Shown: in pieces, positions 1 through 7,787 of the stretch
Layout of the letters: every line of letters starts with the position of its first letter
How positions within the stretch are numbered: the stretch's first letter is position 1
Assembly: GCA_913778205.1 (NCBI GenBank)
Contig: CAJYUW010000006.1
Coordinates: 62,001 to 126,000, forward strand
Direction: 5' to 3'
From: an uncultured Curtobacterium sp.
GTDB taxonomy: Bacteria; Actinomycetota; Actinomycetes; Actinomycetales; Microbacteriaceae
Length of the DNA: 64,000 nt
Translations under genes and position numbers: made by a program
Notes under the pieces: generated by a model
What the model was told of the DNA's origin: nothing
The model's database searches: none
The model's input: the letters and a program-made list of their open reading frames with translations, nothing else

Positions 1-94
1 GTGCGGTTGGCGCGTCTGGTGCGCTCACGTCGTCGCATGCCCCCATCGTGCTCGCCGTTCCCTCGGAGCGCGCAGCGAGCGGCCCGCCCGGTCG

Positions 95-1423
95 TCAGGC
101 CAGCGCGGTCGCGACGAGGTCGAGGACGGCGGCCGCGACCTCCGCCTTCGTCCCGGAGGTCTCCCGCACGACCTCGCCGCCCGGGGTCAGCACCTCGATG
201 GCGTTCTCCTCGCGCTCGAACCCCGCGGACCACCCCACGTGGTTCACGACGAGGAGGTCCGCTGGCTTCCGGGCGATCTTGGCCCGACCGAGCTCGATGC
301 GCGCAGCCCGGTCGGGCTCGGTCTCGGCGGCGAACCCGACGACGATCTGCCCGGTCCGCCGGTTCGTGACGAGCTCCGCGAGCACGTCCGGGTTGCGGAC
401 CAGCTCGAGCGTGAGCGAGTCGCCCTGCGCGTCCTTCTTGAGCTTCTCCGCGTGCACCTCGGCCGGGCGGTAGTCCGCGACGGCGGCCGTCATCACGACG
501 ACGTCGGCATCGGTCGCGAGGGACCGCACGGCGTCGGCGAGCTCGAGCGCGGACCCGACCGGGACGACCTCGACGTCGAGCCCGGCGGTGAGCTGGGCGT
601 CGACGTTCGCGGCGACGAGGGTCACCGTCGCGCCCCGGGAGACGGCGTCGGCGGCGATCGCGACGCCCTGTCGGCCGCTCGAGCGGTTGCCGACGAAGCG
701 CACCGGGTCGACCGGCTCGCGCGTGCCGCCCGCGGTCACCAGGACACGGACGCCGCGGAGGTCGCCGGCCGGGAGGGACGGCGCGGCCCCGGTGGACCGG
801 CCCGCCTGGTCGGCGTGGTCACCCGGCGCGGTGCGGCTCGCATGGTCGCCGGGCGCGGTGCGGCTCGCGTGGTCGCCGTCCAGCACCGCGAGCGCCGCGA
901 CGACGATGTCCTCGGGCTCGGACATCCGACCGATGCCCGCGTCGTCGCCGGTGAGTGCGCCGACGACCGGTCCGACGACGTGCACGCCGCGCGACCGGAG
1001 CGTCTCGACGTTCGCCCGCGTGGCCGGGTGCTCCCACATCTGCGGGTGCATCGCGGGCGCGACGACGACGGGTGCCTCGGTGGCGAGCAGCGTGGTGCCG
1101 AGGAGGTCGCCCGCCAACCCGGCGGCCATGCGGGCGAGGGCGTCCGCGGTCGCCGGTGCGACGACGACGAGGTCCGCGCGTCGACCGAGCGCCACGTGCC
1201 GGACCTCGGCCACGTCGTCCCAGACGCTCGTCGTCACCGGGTTCCGGCTGAGTGCCTCGAGCGTCGGCAGCCCGACGAACCGCAGGGCCCCCTCCGTCGG
1301 GACCACGTGGACGTCGTGCCCCCGCTTGACGAGGTCTCGGACGACACCGACCGCCTTGTACGCGGCGATGCCCCCGGTGATGCCGACGACGACCGTGCGC
1401 GGGTGCTCTGCTGCAGCGTTCAC
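95..1423 (-). CDS. coaBC: Bifunctional phosphopantothenoylcysteine decarboxylase / phosphopantothenate-cysteine ligase
   Basis: Catalyses two successive cytosolic steps of coenzyme A synthesis: CTP-dependent joining of cysteine to 4'-phosphopantothenate (CoaB half) and FMN-dependent decarboxylation (CoaC half). I place the start at GTG 1423, giving 442 residues that begin VNAAAEHPRTVVVGITGGIAAYK, a typical CoaC N-terminus; the open frame continues upstream but without homology. The CoaC half (about residues 1-180) holds the Rossmann-like GGIAAYK and PAMHPQMW segments. The CoaB half starts near LRGVRVLVTAGGTREP with NRSSGRQG and the KLKK segment. Between the halves lies an unusual linker with a nine-residue repeat, DHASRTAPG, in about 2.7 copies. 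The gene is divergent from the NRDE protein. Function is secure; the start is likely. Confidence 0.96.
   Translation of the reverse strand: MNAAAEHPRTVVVGITGGIAAYKAVGVVRDLVKRGHDVHVVPTEGALRFVGLPTLEALSRNPVTTSVWDDVAEVRHVALGRRADLVVVAPATADALARMAAGLAGDLLGTTLLATEAPVVVAPAMHPQMWEHPATRANVETLRSRGVHVVGPVVGALTGDDAGIGRMSEPEDIVVAALAVLDGDHASRTAPGDHASRTAPGDHADQAGRSTGAAPSLPAGDLRGVRVLVTAGGTREPVDPVRFVGNRSSGRQGVAIAADAVSRGATVTLVAANVDAQLTAGLDVEVVPVGSALELADAVRSLATDADVVVMTAAVADYRPAEVHAEKLKKDAQGDSLTLELVRNPDVLAELVTNRRTGQIVVGFAAETEPDRAARIELGRAKIARKPADLLVVNHVGWSAGFEREENAIEVLTPGGEVVRETSGTKAEVAAAVLDLVATALA
815..881. repeat. 27-bp in-frame tandem repeat in the coaBC interdomain linker
   Basis: Two near-identical 27-bp units plus a partial third encode DHASRTAPG repeats on the minus strand. 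The unit length is a multiple of three, so copy number can change without breaking the frame. The repeat sits exactly between the decarboxylase and ligase halves of CoaBC, where length is likely to be tolerated. Confidence 0.85.
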
Positions 1424-1465
1424 ACCCGTCACGCTACCGGCGGCCGCCGTGCGAGGATCGGACCC

Positions 1466-2254
1466 ATGTGCACCGTCGTCGTCCGCGTCGCGCCCGGCTC
1501 CGAGTGGCCCGTCACGGTGCTCGCCCTCCGCGACGAGTCGCCCGAGCGGCCGTGGGACCCGCCCGCCGCCTGGTGGCCGGACCGCGACCCCGACGTCCGG
1601 GGCGTGCGCGACCGCTCGGCCGGCGGTGCCTGGCTCGCTGCGTCCGACGCCGCCGGACTCGCGGTCGTGCTCAACCGCGGCGAGCCCGTCCCGAGCGACG
1701 ACGGCACCTGGACGACGCGCGGGGTCGTGCCCCTCGACGCCGTCGGCGGGGTGCTGCCCGGGCACGACGGCACGCTCCCCGCCACCCGCGCCTTCAACCT
1801 CGTCCGCGCCACGGCGGACGGCGCCGAGGTCGTCGCGTGGGACGGCTCCGAGGTCCGCACGACCGTGCTCGGCCCCGGGGTGCACATGGTGACCCACGGC
1901 GAGCCGGACGACCCGGCGGCGCCGCGCGTGGGCCGGTGGCTCGACGCGTTCCGGGCCGTGGACGCCCCGACCGGCCCGCCCGTGCTCGGTCCGTTCGACG
2001 AGCTCCGCGCGGCCGACGCCGGTCAGGACGCGGGTGACGGGTGGAGCGGCTGGTTCGGCGTGCTCGCCGCGTCCGCCGAGCTGCCGACCGACCACCCGGA
2101 CGCGATCCTCCGCGACGTGCACGAGGCCGAGGGGCACATGACGACGCTGTCGATCGTGGCGGCCGCCGTCGGACCGGGGCGCACCGTCCTGCAGCACGCG
2201 CGGCTCACCGAGCCCGGGCGCCTCGACGGCTCGGTCGAGCTGCACCGCGCCTGA
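1466..2254 (+). CDS. NRDE (TANGO2-type) family protein
   Basis: A 262-residue protein starting MCTVVVRVAPGSEWPVTVLALRDES. The N-terminal Cys2 and the Asn/Arg-Asp-Glu type motif (here LRDES near residues 25-29) place it in the NRDE/TANGO2 family, whose N-terminal cysteine and acidic motif resemble Ntn-hydrolase proteins. Family members have been linked to heme or lipid handling in eukaryotes; the bacterial role is not settled, so I assign no substrate. No signal peptide or membrane segment is visible, so it should be cytosolic. It is divergent from coaBC with a gap of only about 40 bp, so their promoters must overlap. ATG 1466 is the first start that gives Cys2. Confidence 0.85.
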   Translation: MCTVVVRVAPGSEWPVTVLALRDESPERPWDPPAAWWPDRDPDVRGVRDRSAGGAWLAASDAAGLAVVLNRGEPVPSDDGTWTTRGVVPLDAVGGVLPGHDGTLPATRAFNLVRATADGAEVVAWDGSEVRTTVLGPGVHMVTHGEPDDPAAPRVGRWLDAFRAVDAPTGPPVLGPFDELRAADAGQDAGDGWSGWFGVLAASAELPTDHPDAILRDVHEAEGHMTTLSIVAAAVGPGRTVLQHARLTEPGRLDGSVELHRA

Positions 2255-2313
2255 ACACACCCGCAGCGCACCGCACGGGCGCGCCGTGGGGAGCGGGCGT
2301 AGCTTCACGGCTC

Positions 2314-3051
2314 GTGACCACCACGACCAGGAGCGCGCTCGCCCTCGGTGTCGCGGCGCTCGCCGTGGTCGCCCTCGGCGCCTGCAGCGACCAACCGTCC
2401 GCGGCCGTCGGCTCGGAGTCGACCCCGCGCTCGTCGGTGCGCACGACCCCGACCCCGGGCCCGCCGACGGCCTGGGACGACGCCCGGGGGGTCGGCGTCG
2501 TCGCGGTCGGCGACTCCATCACCGGAGGGCACGGACTCACCACGGCCGAGGCGTGGCCCGCACTCATGGCCGACACGAACGGCTGGGCCCTCACGAACCT
2601 GTCCTGCGACGGGGCCGGGGTCGCGGCGCTCGGCGACGACGACGACTGCGCGAGCGCGTACCCGGCGCTCGTGAAGCGGGCCGTCGACCTGCGCCCGCAG
2701 GTGGTCCTGCTGCAGGCCAGTTCGAACGACCTGGGGCTCGACACCGCCGAGATCCGCAGCGCCACCGACCGGGTCGTCGACGACGTGCACCGTCGGATGC
2801 CCCGGGCGCGCGTGATCGGGTTGAGCGCGATCTGGAACCAGGACGCGCCGCCAGCCCAGCTCGCGACGATCTCGCGGGCGATGCGTGTCGCGCTGCAGCA
2901 CGAGGGCGGGATGTACGTCGACATCGGCGAGCCGCTCCGGGGGCACGGCGACTGGATGCAGTCCGACGACGTGCACCCGACCGTCCGGGGCCAGCAGGCG
3001 ATCGCGGCCGCGGTGACGGCGGCGTTCACCCGCGACGACGTGCAGTTCTGA
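2314..3051 (+). CDS. SGNH/GDSL hydrolase lipoprotein, copy 1
   Basis: A 245-residue exported protein from GTG 2314. Residues 1-25 form a lipoprotein signal ending in the lipobox LGAC. The mature part carries SGNH-hydrolase blocks: VAVGDSITGG (block I, Ser nucleophile), SSNDLG (Asn of block III) and DDVHPT (block V Asp/His). Family members cleave acyl or acetyl esters of lipids or polysaccharides; the substrate here is unknown. A low-complexity S/T/P linker follows the lipid anchor. The next gene starts only 9 bp after its stop and encodes a clear paralogue, so the two probably form one transcript. Confidence 0.88.
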   Translation: MTTTTRSALALGVAALAVVALGACSDQPSAAVGSESTPRSSVRTTPTPGPPTAWDDARGVGVVAVGDSITGGHGLTTAEAWPALMADTNGWALTNLSCDGAGVAALGDDDDCASAYPALVKRAVDLRPQVVLLQASSNDLGLDTAEIRSATDRVVDDVHRRMPRARVIGLSAIWNQDAPPAQLATISRAMRVALQHEGGMYVDIGEPLRGHGDWMQSDDVHPTVRGQQAIAAAVTAAFTRDDVQF

Positions 3052-3059
3052 CCGACGGC

Positions 3060-3734
3060 GTGCGTCCCACGACCCGGTTCCTGCTCGGCAGCGTCGCCGT
3101 GGCACTCTGCGGGCTGCTCGCCGCGTGTTCGTCCGACGTGTCCGCGGTGCTGCCGCCCGGGCACCTCGCGACGGGCGCCCGGGTCGCCGTGATCGGCGAC
3201 TCCATCACGATCGGGCACGGACTGCCCACCGACCAGGCGTGGCCGGAGCTGCTCGCCGCCCGGCAGCACCTCCGGCTGACGGACCTCGGCTGCGACGGTG
3301 CCGGGATGCTCGCCGAGGGCGACGACCAGTGCACCGCGACCGACGAGGGCCTCGCGGAGGAGGCCGCGTCGCTGCACCCGGACGTGGTCGTGCTCCAGGC
3401 CAGCTCGAACGACCTCGGGCAGGACGACGACGCGCTCGACGGTGCGGCGGAGCAGCTCGTCGCCGAGGTGCGTCGCCTGCTGCCCCGGGCCCGCATCGTC
3501 GGCCTCAGCGCGGTGTGGGACCAGGACGCCCCGCCCGGGCAGCTCGCCGCGGTCTCCGCCGCGCTCCGCACCGCCGTCACCGGCGTCGGAGGGTCCTGGC
3601 TCGACCTCGGCCAGCCCCTCCGCGGCCACGCCGGCTGGATGCAGTCGGACGACGTGCACCCGACGGCACGGGGACAGCGCGCGCTGCTGACGGCCGTGAC
3701 CGGCGCCCTGGACCGTCACCACGAGCGGTGGTGA
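3060..3734 (+). CDS. SGNH/GDSL hydrolase lipoprotein, copy 2
   Basis: A 224-residue paralogue of the preceding gene, read from GTG 3060. It has a lipoprotein signal ending LLAAC, then VAVIGDSITIGHG, QASSNDLG, GLSAVWDQDAPP and MQSDDVHPTARGQ, all matching copy 1 almost residue for residue. The S/T/P spacer of copy 1 is shorter here. The gene pair is a local tandem duplication and is likely co-transcribed. The protein should sit on the outer face of the cytoplasmic membrane and hydrolyse an ester of unknown identity. A copy of the dispersed GCCTCCCGGCC element follows its stop at about 3756-3769. Confidence 0.86.
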   Translation: MRPTTRFLLGSVAVALCGLLAACSSDVSAVLPPGHLATGARVAVIGDSITIGHGLPTDQAWPELLAARQHLRLTDLGCDGAGMLAEGDDQCTATDEGLAEEAASLHPDVVVLQASSNDLGQDDDALDGAAEQLVAEVRRLLPRARIVGLSAVWDQDAPPGQLAAVSAALRTAVTGVGGSWLDLGQPLRGHAGWMQSDDVHPTARGQRALLTAVTGALDRHHERW

Positions 3735-3800
3735 CCCGACCTACGGGCGCCCACCGTGCCTCCCGGCCGGGTGCGTGGTGACGGCGCCCCGCGAGCCGCG

Positions 3801-4709
3801 TCAGACCGGCGGCGTCGTGCCCGTGAGGTCCTCCGCGACCGCCCACAGCGAGCGTGCGAGGTCGGCGCTCCGGGCCGACCGCGGGACCGATGCCACCGTG
3901 GTCGGGCCGGTGAGCCCGCCGAAGCCCGCGGGGCCGTAGTAGGCGCCTCCCACGGCGTTCGGGCCGACCGCGGCGTACAGCAGCGGTTCCGAGCCCTGCT
4001 CGACCGCCTGCGTGAACGGGAGCGCCCGGTCGTTGGAGCGCACGGGCCGTGAGCGACCGAGCGACCGTCCGGCGGTCTGGAGGTTCGTCCGCGTGTACCC
4101 GGGGTGGGCGGCCGTGCTGCGCAGTCGCCAGTCTTGCTCGACCGTCAGCCGGTGCAGGTGCAGTGCCAGGAGGAGGTCCGCGAGCTTCGACTGCCCGTAC
4201 GCGCGCCAGCCGTTGTACCCGCGCTCCCACTGCAGGTCCTCGAAGCGGATCCCGCCGAACACGGCCGCGAGGCTCGACATCGTCGCGACCCGCGGTGCCT
4301 CCGCGCGCAGGAGGTGCGGCAGGAGCAGGTTCGTGAGCGCGAACGGTCCGAGGAAGTTGGTGCCGAACTGCAGCTCGAAGCCGTCCACGGTCTCGAACCG
4401 CTTCGGTGGGGCCATCACGCCCGCGTTGTTCACGAGGACGTCGAGCGGCCGGTCGTCCCGGGCGATGCCGTCGGCGAACCGGCGCACGCTCGCGAGGTCG
4501 GCGAGGTCGAGCTCACGGACCTCCACGTCGGCGGAGGGGTGGGCGGAGCGGATGTCGCGCGCGGCCTCCTCACCCTTCGACGGCGTGCGGACGGCGAGCA
4601 CCACGGAGGCGCCGGCGGCGGCGAGACGGGTGGCGGTCTCCTTGCCGGTTCCGCTGTTGGCGCCGGTCACGACGATGCGGCGGCCGGTCTGGTCGGGGAT
4701 CTGCGGCAT
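3801..4709 (-). CDS. Short-chain dehydrogenase/reductase, retinol-dehydrogenase-like
   Basis: A 302-residue classical SDR. It has the cofactor motif TGANSGTGKE near residue 15, LDVLVNNAGV, the active-site Ser in SSLA, and YGQSK (Tyr-x-x-x-Lys). The long ending after YGQSK with AHPGYTRTNL and VGGAYYGPAGF resembles the RDH13-like group of bacterial SDRs. The basic residues after the first beta strand (AVRTPSKGEEA) suggest NADP(H). The substrate cannot be read from the sequence. It is divergent from the LLM oxidoreductase gene; the roughly 157-bp gap holds a small palindrome at 4785-4796 that could be a shared operator. Start ATG 4709. Confidence 0.88.
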   Translation of the reverse strand: MPQIPDQTGRRIVVTGANSGTGKETATRLAAAGASVVLAVRTPSKGEEAARDIRSAHPSADVEVRELDLADLASVRRFADGIARDDRPLDVLVNNAGVMAPPKRFETVDGFELQFGTNFLGPFALTNLLLPHLLRAEAPRVATMSSLAAVFGGIRFEDLQWERGYNGWRAYGQSKLADLLLALHLHRLTVEQDWRLRSTAAHPGYTRTNLQTAGRSLGRSRPVRSNDRALPFTQAVEQGSEPLLYAAVGPNAVGGAYYGPAGFGGLTGPTTVASVPRSARSADLARSLWAVAEDLTGTTPPV

Positions 4710-4784
4710 GGGGGCGACGGTACTCGTGCCGGGTGCGGGCAGGCCGTGCGGGGGCTGCGCTGCACGCTCGGCCGTGGTAGGTTT

Positions 4785-4796
4785 ATGCAAACGCAT
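4785..4796. promoter_or_regulatory. Small palindrome between divergent oxidoreductase genes
   Basis: ATGC-AAAC-GCAT within an unusually A/T-rich stretch of an otherwise GC-rich intergenic region, between the divergent SDR and LLM genes. It may be part of an operator or promoter. No adjacent regulator gene supports this. Confidence 0.3.
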
Positions 4797-4866
4797 TGAA
4801 CGGCGAACGTCGCCCACACGGGACCCACACCCGGACCCACCCCGGAGGCGACACGCAGGAGGACCC

Positions 4867-5976
4867 ATGAGCAACGCATTCGGCACCGACCGCCCCTCGG
4901 ACGTCCCGCCGCCCGCACCCGACCGCGTCGGCCCCGTGCAGCTCGGCCTCGACACCTTCGGCGACGTCACCGAGCTCCCCGACGGCACCGTCAAGTCCGA
5001 CGCGCAGAGCATCCGTGACGTCGTCGAGCAGGCCGTCGTCGCCGACCAGCTCGGCATCGACTTCATCGGCGTCGGCGAGCACCACCGCGCCGACTTCATC
5101 GTCAGCGCGCCCGAGGTCGTCCTCGCCGCGATCGCCGCGTCCACCTCCCGGATCCGGCTCGGGTCCGCGGTCACCGTGCTCTCGTCCGACGACCCGGTCC
5201 GCGTGTACGAGCGCTTCGCCACCGTCGACGCGATCTCGGACGGCCGCGCCGAGGTCATCCTCGGCCGGGGCTCCTTCACCGAGTCGTTCCCGCTCTTCGG
5301 GTACGAGCTCGCCGACTACGAGGTCATCTTCGAGGAGAAGCTCCAGCTCTGGGCCGCGCTCCGCGGCGGCGACAAGGTCACCTGGTCCGGCACGAAGCGC
5401 GCGTCGCTCGTCGACCAGGACGTCTTCCCCAAGCTCGAGCACGGCCCCATCCCGACGTGGATCGGCGTCGGCGGGTCCCCGCAGTCCGTCATCCGCGCGG
5501 CGTCGTACGGCATGCCGCTGTTCCTCGCGATCATCGGCGGGCAGCCGGCGCAGTTCGCCCCGTTCTCCCGCCTCTACCGCCAGGCGCTGACGCAGCTGGA
5601 GCTGCCGCAGCAGCCGATCGCGATGCACTCGCCGGGCTTCGTCGCCGCGACCGACGAGGAAGCCGCGGAACGCTACTGGCCGTACCACAAGGCCGTCACC
5701 GACCAGCTCGGGCGGGAGCGCGGCTGGCCGCCGCTCGACGTCGCCGGGTACCGTGCGGGGCTCTCGGCCGGCGGCTCCCTGTACGTCGGGTCGCCCGAGA
5801 CCGTCGCACGCAAGATCGCGCGCAACATGCGGATCCTCGGGGCGTCCCGGTTCGACATGCGGTACGCGACGGGTCGGCTCCCGCACGACGACATGATGCG
5901 GTCCATCGAGCACTACGGCACGCAGGTCGCGCCGCGGGTGCGCGAGCTGCTCGCGGAGCCGGTGCCGGTTCCCTGA
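4867..5976 (+). CDS. LLM-class flavin-dependent oxidoreductase
   Basis: A 369-residue member of the bacterial luciferase-like monooxygenase family, which uses reduced FMN or F420 supplied by a separate reductase. Family features are the N-terminal LGLDTFGDV strand, GIDFIGVGEHHR near residue 75, LGSAVTVLSSDDPVRVYERFATVDAISDGRAEVILGRG, and the C-terminal GSPETVARKI. The sequence resembles the LLM subgroup often annotated near alkanal monooxygenase. ATG 4867 has a strong AGGAGG ribosome-binding site 6 bp upstream. It stands alone, divergent from an SDR, so its substrate is unknown. An FMN reductase is encoded elsewhere in the window at 31673. Confidence 0.88.
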   Translation: MSNAFGTDRPSDVPPPAPDRVGPVQLGLDTFGDVTELPDGTVKSDAQSIRDVVEQAVVADQLGIDFIGVGEHHRADFIVSAPEVVLAAIAASTSRIRLGSAVTVLSSDDPVRVYERFATVDAISDGRAEVILGRGSFTESFPLFGYELADYEVIFEEKLQLWAALRGGDKVTWSGTKRASLVDQDVFPKLEHGPIPTWIGVGGSPQSVIRAASYGMPLFLAIIGGQPAQFAPFSRLYRQALTQLELPQQPIAMHSPGFVAATDEEAAERYWPYHKAVTDQLGRERGWPPLDVAGYRAGLSAGGSLYVGSPETVARKIARNMRILGASRFDMRYATGRLPHDDMMRSIEHYGTQVAPRVRELLAEPVPVP

Positions 5977-5984
5977 CGCCGACG

Positions 5985-6080
5985 GTCGCGTCGGGCTGGT
6001 CGGGTCGGGTTGGTCGCGTCGGGCCGGTCGCGTCGGGCTGGTTGCGTGGGGCCGGTCGCGTCGGGCTGGTTGCGTCGGGC
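5985..6080. repeat. Short GC-rich tandem repeat after the LLM gene
   Basis: Imperfect copies of a unit close to GGTCGCGTCGGGCTGGTTGC follow the LLM stop codon. A single GGCCGGGAGGC copy of the dispersed element (about 6082-6092) comes next. No hairpin or coding potential explains the repeat. Confidence 0.75.
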
Positions 6081-6145
6081 ACGGCCGGGAGGCGCGGCTC
6101 ACCGCCGTCACGTCGCTCTCGGCGTGCGCGGGTAGCGTCCGGCGC

Positions 6146-6775
6146 ATGCCCCGGCACACCCTCGAGACCAGCGAACGCCGCTTCCGCGGGAAGATCTTCG
6201 GCGTCGGCACCACCTCCGGCGTCCGTTTCGTCGTCGGGCACTGGGACCGATCGCCGTTCGGGCCGTTCACGGACGTGTTCCTCGAGCAGGCCGACGGCAG
6301 CTCCGTGCTCCTCGCACCGGACGAGCTCGTCGCCGCCTACGTCTCGGGTACCTACCGGTTCGACACGGTCTCCGTCGTCGACGTCCGGACGCGACGCACC
6401 GCCCGCGGCCTGGAGGTCGACGCCGGCCCGCTCCGGGCGTCGATCGACGTCGGCGCCATCTCCCCGCTCGGCCGCGTGCTCCGGATCGTCCCCAAGCCGA
6501 TCGCCCGCGACTGGCGGTGGCTCACCGCGATCGACCCGGTGGCCCGACTCGTCGCTCCCGGGGCCGGCACCGCGGGGACCGCGGGGAACGGTCGTCGGGA
6601 GTACTACGGCGTGACCGGGGCGCACGACGTGACCGGCGTCCGGGGGACCTGGGCGGGGGAGCCCCTCGGGTCGATCGCCCCGCTCGACCCGCCCGTGGCG
6701 TTCGGTTTCGCCTCGATGCCCCGGGTGCCGCAGGTCGTCGACGTCGAGACGACCATCCGCGAGCCCGCCGCCTGA
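6146..6775 (+). CDS. Conserved hypothetical protein, 209 residues
   Basis: I do not recognise a named family. The protein starts MPRHTLETSERRFRGKIFGVGTTSGVRFVVGHWDRSPFGPFTDVFL, is soluble, and has alternating hydrophobic residues suggesting a beta-rich fold. W-D and R-W-L segments near residues 116-120 may be conserved. No signal peptide, membrane helix or metal motif is evident. The frame is well supported by third-position GC and by the loss of coding character right after its stop, where a 26-bp tandem repeat begins. It might be related to DUF2071-like or acetoacetate-decarboxylase-like folds, but this is a guess. Confidence 0.7.
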   Translation: MPRHTLETSERRFRGKIFGVGTTSGVRFVVGHWDRSPFGPFTDVFLEQADGSSVLLAPDELVAAYVSGTYRFDTVSVVDVRTRRTARGLEVDAGPLRASIDVGAISPLGRVLRIVPKPIARDWRWLTAIDPVARLVAPGAGTAGTAGNGRREYYGVTGAHDVTGVRGTWAGEPLGSIAPLDPPVAFGFASMPRVPQVVDVETTIREPAA

Positions 6776-6776
6776 C

Positions 6777-6946
6777 CCGCGCCTGCCGGATCGACCCGCG
6801 CCCGCCGGCTCGGCCAGCTGACCCGCGCGAGCCGGATAGGCCAGCGATCCGCGCCTTTCGGATCGGCCAGCGATCCGCGCCTGTCGGATCGGCCAGCGAC
6901 CTGCGCCTGCCGGCTCGGCCAGCGACCCGCTCACGCCGGACCGGCC
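6777..6946. repeat. 26-bp tandem repeat array
   Basis: About four to six degenerate copies of a unit close to GGCCAGCGATCCGCGCC plus TGTCGGATC start directly after the stop of the 209-residue gene. The 6776-7143 gap of 368 bp contains this array, then a dispersed-element hairpin at 6975-7001, then the leader of the next gene. No ORF in it looks real. Confidence 0.85.
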
Positions 6947-6974
6947 CGCACCGGCCGACGCGTGCGTGGCGGAC

Positions 6975-7001
6975 GCGCACCGTGCCTCCAGGCAGGTGCG
7001 C
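6975..7001. repeat. Dispersed palindromic element (GCCTCCAGGC type)
   Basis: Arms GCGCACC and GGTGCGC enclose TGCCTCCAGGCA, so nearly the whole 27 bp folds into a hairpin. The core matches the dispersed GCCTCC(C/A)GGCC family seen across the window. It lies between two codirectional genes and may act as a weak terminator. Confidence 0.6.
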
Positions 7002-7143
7002 GCGGCGCACGGGGTGGACCCTCCGCACCTCCGGGCAGACGCATCACAGCGTCGCGGAGCACACTGGTCCGAACGGACCGCGCCCCGGGCAGACCCCGGC
7101 CGCACGTCGGGCACAACGGGGCGCACGACGAGGAGGACCAACC

Positions 7144-7635
7144 ATGACCGACACCCAGACCGACCAGCGAGCAGCCATCTCGGACATCGTCCACGGAGCG
7201 CGGACGGCGCTCCTCACCACGGTCAGCGAGGACGGACAGTTGCACGCTCGGCCGCTCGCGGTGCAGGACAAGGCGTTCAACGGGACGCTCCGCTTCCTGG
7301 TGCAGGACGGCAGCGAGAAGGTCGACGACATCGCGCGGAACCCGCACGTGAACGTCGCGATCGAGTCGCAGGGCGGCTACCTCTCGATCGCCGGCACCGC
7401 CACGGTCACGAAGGACGAGACCGTCATCGACGAGCTGTGGTCCCCGTTCGCGGAGGCCTGGTTCCCGCAGGGGCGCCAGGATCCGTCGATCCGGCTGCTC
7501 ACCGTCGAGGGGGACTCCGTCGAGTACTGGACCCAGGACACCGGGCCCGTGGGGAGCCTCGTGCAGACCCTCAAGGCCGCGCTGGGGAAGCAGAGCCAGC
7601 CGGACACGGGCGACCACGGCACGGTCGAGCTGTAG
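7144..7635 (+). CDS. Pyridoxamine 5'-phosphate oxidase family protein (general stress protein 26-like)
   Basis: A 163-residue split-barrel flavoprotein. DGQLHARPLAVQDKAFNGTLRFLVQDGSEKVDDIARNPHVNVAIES matches the FMN-binding GSP26-like branch of the PNPOx superfamily, which is commonly induced by stress and is not expected to make pyridoxal phosphate. The family length is typical. ATG 7144 follows a strong AGGAGG at a spacing of 7 bp. The gene is followed by a 17-bp perfect-stem hairpin, so it is probably a single-gene transcript. The flavin and physiological substrate are not defined by the sequence; F420 is a possible alternative cofactor in actinobacteria. Confidence 0.88.
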   Translation: MTDTQTDQRAAISDIVHGARTALLTTVSEDGQLHARPLAVQDKAFNGTLRFLVQDGSEKVDDIARNPHVNVAIESQGGYLSIAGTATVTKDETVIDELWSPFAEAWFPQGRQDPSIRLLTVEGDSVEYWTQDTGPVGSLVQTLKAALGKQSQPDTGDHGTVEL

Positions 7636-7667
7636 CGAGCCACGCCGCGGCTGCTGCGCCGCTGTGG

Positions 7668-7707
7668 AACGACGAAGCCGCTGTCGAACGACAGCGGCTT
7701 CGTCGTT
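7668..7707. terminator. Bidirectional hairpin terminator
   Basis: A perfect 17-bp stem, AACGACGAAGCCGCTGT paired with ACAGCGGCTTCGTCGTT, closes a 6-nt loop CGAACG. It lies between two convergent genes, the PNPOx-like gene and the membrane glycosyltransferase, so it can serve both. No long T tract is needed in GC-rich actinobacteria. Confidence 0.9.
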
Positions 7708-7787
7708 GCACAACGGCTCCGACGGCGCCCGGCACCCGACGCTCGGCTCTGGCGGCCCCCGGTACCCGGGGCCCGGGCGTCAGCGGG

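Noticed and set aside
2205-3722. Large minus-strand ORFs opposite the SGNH genes, and similar long shadows throughout
   Set aside because: High GC produces long antisense frames; the real genes carry catalytic motifs, signals and starts, and the shadows do not.
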